From: Apostichopus japonicus
Lineage: Eukaryota; Echinodermata; Holothuroidea; Aspidochirotida; Stichopodidae
Reading direction: 5' to 3'
Assembly: GCF_037975245.1 (NCBI RefSeq)
Contig: NC_092575.1
Coordinates: forward strand, 28,047,341 to 28,111,340
Length of the DNA stretch: 64,000 bases
Notes under the pieces: model-generated
Databases searched by the model: none
The model's input: only the letters and a program-made list of their open reading frames with translations
What the model was told of the DNA's origin: nothing
Shown: positions 59,020 through 64,000 of the stretch, piece by piece
How positions within the stretch are numbered: the first letter of the stretch is position 1
Layout: each line of letters starts with the position of its first letter
Program-made: the position numbers and the translations under genes

Positions 59020-62000
59020 TCAGACTATTTTATCTCTGTGTTTCAAGTAGGTAGGATCATTTGAACGGAGAAGAGATGTCGGTGGGTCTATTTCTTGAGG
59101 GTCATCGTAAGCTGTTGAGATTGTTGCTAAAGTCTTCTGCTTTTTCTTTACAGGATATCTGCAAAGTTTCTCCCCATGGTATCTATTAACATTATGTCAA
59201 AGAAAAAGGAAAAAGAAACAAAAACGAAATTGTAGCTATCAATGGCTTGGGTGCATCAGATGCTTCAAGTTTAATACAAGCCACTTGATACTTTGAGAAT
59301 GAGGTGTGGCCTTCAAATAATTGTTTCCCTGAGGAATCATAGACTTCCATTTGGAGGGAAAGGAAAGGAGAGGCATGTGTTTTGTGTTAATTAAGTTAAC
59401 AATGGATGTCATTTATGTGGAGTTTTAATTGGTTTTTAGACAGCTTCGATAAGAGGAAATATATTTATTTTGGATATAAAGGAATTTGACTGTCTTTACG
59501 TTTATTCATGTGTTCAGTCTGTTACTACTATAACTACTTGGCAAAGCCAAATCTCTGCCAAAATTACACAACAGGAACTAACTGGACATTTAAGAGGCTT
59601 TTTATCTACCTATTCCATTGTTCCACAACATACATCCTACATTTAAAGGCTTTCAATGATTGAAATCCAAGGACATTTTCCTGCTGAACTTGACTCAATG
59701 AAACGATTATAATGCAACAATGAATTCTTTAAAGAACAATTTGATGAAAATCAAGTAAATTCAAACTGGTGACTCACCCAAATCCTTTCTTGTCCTTTGG
59801 GGTTTGCCCTTCGTTCTCCAGGGCATCAGGTATACCAGACTTAGATCTACCAAGCCCATCTCCATCCTTCCATCCCATCTGGTTCATCAGTTGACGACCA
59901 ACACCCTACCAGAGAGAAGATAAAACCAAAGTAATAACTTTCAAAAGGAACCTTCTGTAATTTCAAAAGTAACAACTGATATGAACCGTGATAGAAAAAT
60001 CTTCCTCATAAGTCTTCCAAAGTGAAAATAAACACAGCAAACTTTAAAGAAAACTACTTTTAAATCTTTCTCACAGTAGGGACAGGATAAAATGGATTTG
60101 AAGATCAAGATGAAGATTTGTGGATGAATAAAAGAAATGTACCCTCAATTTAAACAGATTTTAATTCTAAAGATGCCTGAACTCTATTAATCCCAGGGTA
60201 ACACTTCCAATCCTCAAATGTTTACTGATGAACGTTAAAAACTGAAAAGCTTTCAATTCTGCAAGTTATGGAGTAGATGTCTTTACACAGAAAATTTCCT
60301 TAACAGCATAGTGGCTAAAATGTCATTTTACTTTACTAGGTAAAAGGAAACTGCTCTTTCCATTGTAAATAATCAATGAAATCTAGAATGACCCATAATA
60401 CAAGCCCACATATATACCATTTGAAATAATGTAATGTTCCTCTTTTCGAAGAAACAATAAAATATTTCAAACTATTGCTTTAGGCCACAAACCTGTGTTC
60501 AGTGTCCTTGAAATGAGGTTTGTGAAAACAAAGGGATAACATAACAGCAAAATTAGGCAGTCACTCCCTTTACATCATCAATGAGCAAATTAGCTCACAT
60601 TTATTCATAAATAAAACTAGAGTTAAGAAAAGACTTGAAAACTGGTCAATGTTGGTGGGAGTTGCAGCTATTTTCGTGATTTCTTTTGCTTATTAGAGTG
60701 ATTAGGACAATGTTGCTCATAGGTATTTTGAGACCTTTAAGGATATGTACCATGCTGAAGTCAGCCTTTGTTATCTTCAAATATCTGGATTTTGACTACA
60801 ATTCTTTTCCCTTGCATTAGCAGGATTGTTGAGGTATGTTAGTATGCTGTGCTGACTACTACAAACCTTTGTGTGATCCTCAAACTGTCCAATTCTTTTC
60901 TTCTTTGTGAAAACACTTGTGTCCTCCTCTCCCCTCCGTATCCTTGCCTCTTTCTGAATCTGTAACCAGTCTCTTGCATCTTTGGTTCCGCCATCTGTAA
61001 AACAATAAAATACACGCTTCAAAGTTGGGAGGAAAATCAACAAAGTTCTCTCCATGACTTAACGCAGCAGTTCTCCAGCAGGGCTCCGAGGGGGTGCTAA
61101 GCTATCGGCTTTAACATAAAATTTCCTGAAAGAGTAAGTTCAATAAATGTCAATAATTGTTTTTATTTTTGTTTATGCACGGTTGAAGCAGGATCTGTCA
61201 CAAACTGGAAAACCCATTTAAACCAGATAACCAAAAGGGTTAGTGTCTCATCGCCTGAATGAGAAGATTTAATGTAAACTTTGTGCAAAGACAGTTTTAT
61301 ACACTTAATATGGTTATACCTTTGTGAGTAAATGTGATTGCACAGGTCTCACACTTTCAACTCTGTTGACATTTGACCTCCATAGGAAATGATGCATATC
61401 TTGTACTTAACAAGGCAGATCATACACCAAGTACTAATTTCATCTAAGCTTTACTTTTGAAGTGATTGAGTTTACAAGGCTCTTAGACTTTGACCTCTGC
61501 TGACATGCAATGTGGACCTTTGACCTATGCAGAAAAGATCTTCTGCTCAACAAGGTGAATCCACATGCCGAGTATGAAGTAAATCCAAGCCTTGCTTTTT
61601 GTGCTCTCTTATTTTCAAGTTTTGTCAGATTTAACATCTGTTGACCTCAAATCACCTTTGACGAACACAGAAACAATAGGGTTCTTGTTCTCAAAAAGGT
61701 ATTCCCCTTGTAAAATATAATCCACTTTTCACAGTAAAAGTTGAGACTGACCTTTTTCATAAAAGATGCTCATATCAACATCCCACTCATCTGAAGTTCT
61801 CTCGTCAAAATCTATGAATCAAAGAAAGAAATAGTGATTAGAGAAGAAAACGATGAAAGCAGCTTACTGAGATTGGTAGAGATTTTGTAGTATTTCTGCC
61901 ATGGTGAGTTGTTTGTTATTTACATACACAACTCAACTGGACCAAAAGAAAGACTGTAATTGGCTTGAACAAATAAAAAACCCAAATTATCCACTCAACA

Positions 62001-63959
62001 CACAGTTGATAAGCAAGGCTATATTATACACACTTTGAACCAACAATACAAAGCTGAATTCAGTTAAAGGAGCTGATCTGTTTCTTTGTTTTCTTGGTTG
62101 TTGTCAATAAGATTACAAAACAACATAACCTTTTATGAATTTTATTTTACGGCTCTATCTCACCCTCCCCTCACCCCAAAAATATATATCATGTGAAAGA
62201 CCTGGACTGAATCCCCAAGTCTATAATTCTATATACTGTATGAGAGACAAGGAAAGAGAAAGGAATGTTAGACAAGTCACCTCCTTTCATAGCATCCCAG
62301 TATGCTGCATCTGTGTAGAAGACCAGTCCACTACTACCTTTATCCCAGACTATCTCCATCTCCTCTTCAAATAGCCTCTCATCCGTCCGATCCTGTTTGG
62401 TGACGTCATCATGAAGACTTTCATGCCTCTCCCACTCCTCGCAAGTGTCGTCGTCATCATCCTTATAACATGAGAATACAAATTATTGTTTAACTATTAA
62501 ATTAGGCAGTCAGGAATAATTTAATGCTCCAAGTTTGCATAGCACACTTGAAGGCTCTAAATGTTCCCTTACAAATGACTATGGTACCCATGTACAAATG
62601 CTGCTATACATCTTTGCACTTGAAGAATACAACAATTTGCACATTTTGTATAACAATTTGCAATGCGATACCAGGTAAATTATTCCCTGATGTAGACTGT
62701 AGTAGGTACTGTACCATACTGTACAGTACAGTAGCATTGGTGGACAAAAAATCCCACAAAAGTGTCCCTTTCCCTCTGATACAAACACACCAGGATGCTT
62801 CATTGAACTTATTTTCTTCACAGATTGACAACATCCAAATGTGATAGTACTACATAGCGCACATTAACATTAAAAAGACCACTGATAAATGTTGGCGACT
62901 ATTTAAAACAATGGTCCGCGGACTACTGTATGAGGTGTGGCATTTTGTTCATTGGGTAAAAGCTAGTTTTCATGCATTCCGAGTGTCGATTCTAAGGGAT
63001 GGGGGTCTGGTGTGTTGCAGCTAAGTCCTCAAAGGAGACCCTGGGTGTTGGTCTAAACATTTCTGGACTGCTGTTATATGACATCTACATGTAATTATGA
63101 TCTTTCCAAAGAGACATGATCCCCATTAATACACTAAATAAGTTATCTTATTCAGGCTGTTGCATTTCCTCAGTGCAGTTGCCTTACCTCTCCAGAATCA
63201 GAGTTTTCTCCTCCAATTCTTCCATCTTCCTTACTCTCACTGTATTCTCCTTCTGATCCCTTCCCACTACTCTTCCTTGCAGTAATATCATGAATATCTC
63301 TAAGATCGTCTGTGATTTCTTGTCCTGCACCTGTAACTGCAACTTCTTCTATACATTGACCTGGATTTACACTGGTCCCATATTGGAAAGGCACATTCCC
63401 ATATTTACGATTAGATCTCCTCTTTGGGAAACTCAAGTCAAGCTTCTTGATGACACTTGGTGGAATTTTGCAGTCTCTAATGAGTTTCAGGAATGTTTGA
63501 GTAGGTGTTCCAACATTTCCATTTGGCATTATCTCTGGAGGATTGAGCTCTGGTAACTTGTTGAGGTCATCTCTCGTGAATGAGACCAAATCTGAGTTGG
63601 AATTATCTATGGAACACAGAATGAAGTACTTACAGTTACATTCTATTGTGTACCATAAACGAGTGTTAACACTTTAACTTGTTGTTAATTACTAGCACAG
63701 AGTACTGTTCTGTATAAACTGGTAAAAAGAAGATGACAGTTTGAAAATGTGCAGAATAAAAACTGAAGTTAAACAAATTTTTTTAAAGAAAAATGTTGTC
63801 CACTTGATAAAAAACCTACTGTATTGGTTAGCTTTTAACATAAGGTTCAACCTGATCTCCTTTGTTATGTGTACATGTGTGCCCTATGTGAATCATTTAC
63901 ATTCCACCCTGCACAAATCAGCTTACCTGCTCCTGTCGATGAGCTCCATGTTTTAATAC
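59020..63959 (-). CDS. GPATCH3: G-patch domain-containing protein 3, 3' exons
   Basis: Minus-strand exons, from the 5' side: 63927-63959, 63188-63606, 62281-62461, 61752-61811, 60867-60994, 59778-59905, 59020-59182 (stop TGA at 59022-59020). All junctions are GT-AG and phases agree. Landmarks: DDLNKLPELNPPEIMPNGNV, GTPTQTFLKLIRDCKIPPSV, EEWERHESLHDDV, ERLFEEEMEIVWDKGSSGLV, FYTDAAYWDA, DFDERTSDEWDVDMSIFYEK, the G-patch GVGRQLMNQMGWKDGDGLG, and GYHGEKL. The order matches vertebrate GPATCH3, a nuclear G-patch protein; the G-patch usually binds DEAH helicases. The first exons, with the N-terminal region, lie beyond 64000. The 33-bp exon is the least certain. No inactivating change was seen. Confidence 0.94.
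59778..59905 (-). CDS. GPATCH3: GPATCH3 G-patch exon
   Basis: The exon encodes GVGRQLMNQMGWKDGDGLGR, then SKSGIPDALENEGQTPKDKK and GFG, completed by the next exon to GFGYHGEKL. It fits the G-patch consensus of an aromatic or hydrophobic core and conserved glycines (G.G..LM..MGW..G.GLG). It begins in phase 0 and ends with two bases of a glycine codon. Confidence 0.94.
61320..61730. repeat. intronic tandem repeat, about 125-bp unit
   Basis: Three diverged direct copies with shared blocks (tttgacct(c/a)...., ctc/cttaacaaggcagat or ctcaacaaggtgaat, ccaagtac or ccgagtat) in a GPATCH3 intron. The ttgacctctg-type core also occurs singly after TYW1 (about 26992, 27380). No function is indicated. Confidence 0.6.
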
Positions 63960-64000
63960 CTACAATAAAGCACCTGATACCCATAGCATTCCCACTACGG

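Overview
This is nuclear DNA of an animal. Genes are split by GT-AG introns of 0.1-1.9 kb, the sequence is AT-rich, and mobile elements are of metazoan types: hAT, Mutator-like, Ty3/gypsy-like gags with tRNA-Leu and tRNA-Lys type primer sites, a non-LTR ORF2 end, a tRNA-derived SINE, and MITE remnants with poly-G/poly-C tracts. The flavour suggests a marine invertebrate, perhaps an echinoderm, but nothing seen fixes the species.

Layout. 1-14.5 kb has no confident host gene. It holds a MITE end, a diverged tandem duplication of about 1.85 kb (1.5-5.27 kb), a 5'-truncated non-LTR ORF2 (7.99-8.58 kb), a hAT-like element (9940-11404) with a second one nested in it (10375-11033), and two copies of a tRNA-headed repeat (12-12.6 kb). 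14.57-26.98 kb on the plus strand is TYW1, the radical-SAM/flavodoxin enzyme of wybutosine synthesis in tRNA-Phe. Sixteen exons were placed by protein similarity and splice sites. Four of its introns carry different minisatellites; one of these repeatedly copies the 3' splice site of the exon next to it. 27-30.4 kb is empty of recognisable genes, followed by a long palindrome with a hammerhead-ribozyme-like core and a 17-copy, 128-bp tandem array (30.7-32.9 kb).

33.7-57.6 kb is a dense transposon graveyard. It contains a gag-only LTR element whose 5' LTR is split by a 4.68-kb hAT transposon, two related gag pseudogenes (41.5 and 51.6 kb), a different gag-protease element with its LTR end and tRNA-Lys type primer site (43.6-46.87 kb), several hAT pieces of ZBED and ZNF862 type, a Mutator-like transposase end, three fragments of an unclassified transposase-like family, and an antisense intronless fragment of a Piwi gene. 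At 56.38-57.36 kb are three open, correctly phased exons of a ZNF862-like hAT protein followed by poly(A) signals.

59.02-64.0 kb on the minus strand is GPATCH3, a G-patch protein. Its first exons lie beyond the window. The two host genes are unrelated in function; they face each other across the transposon block.
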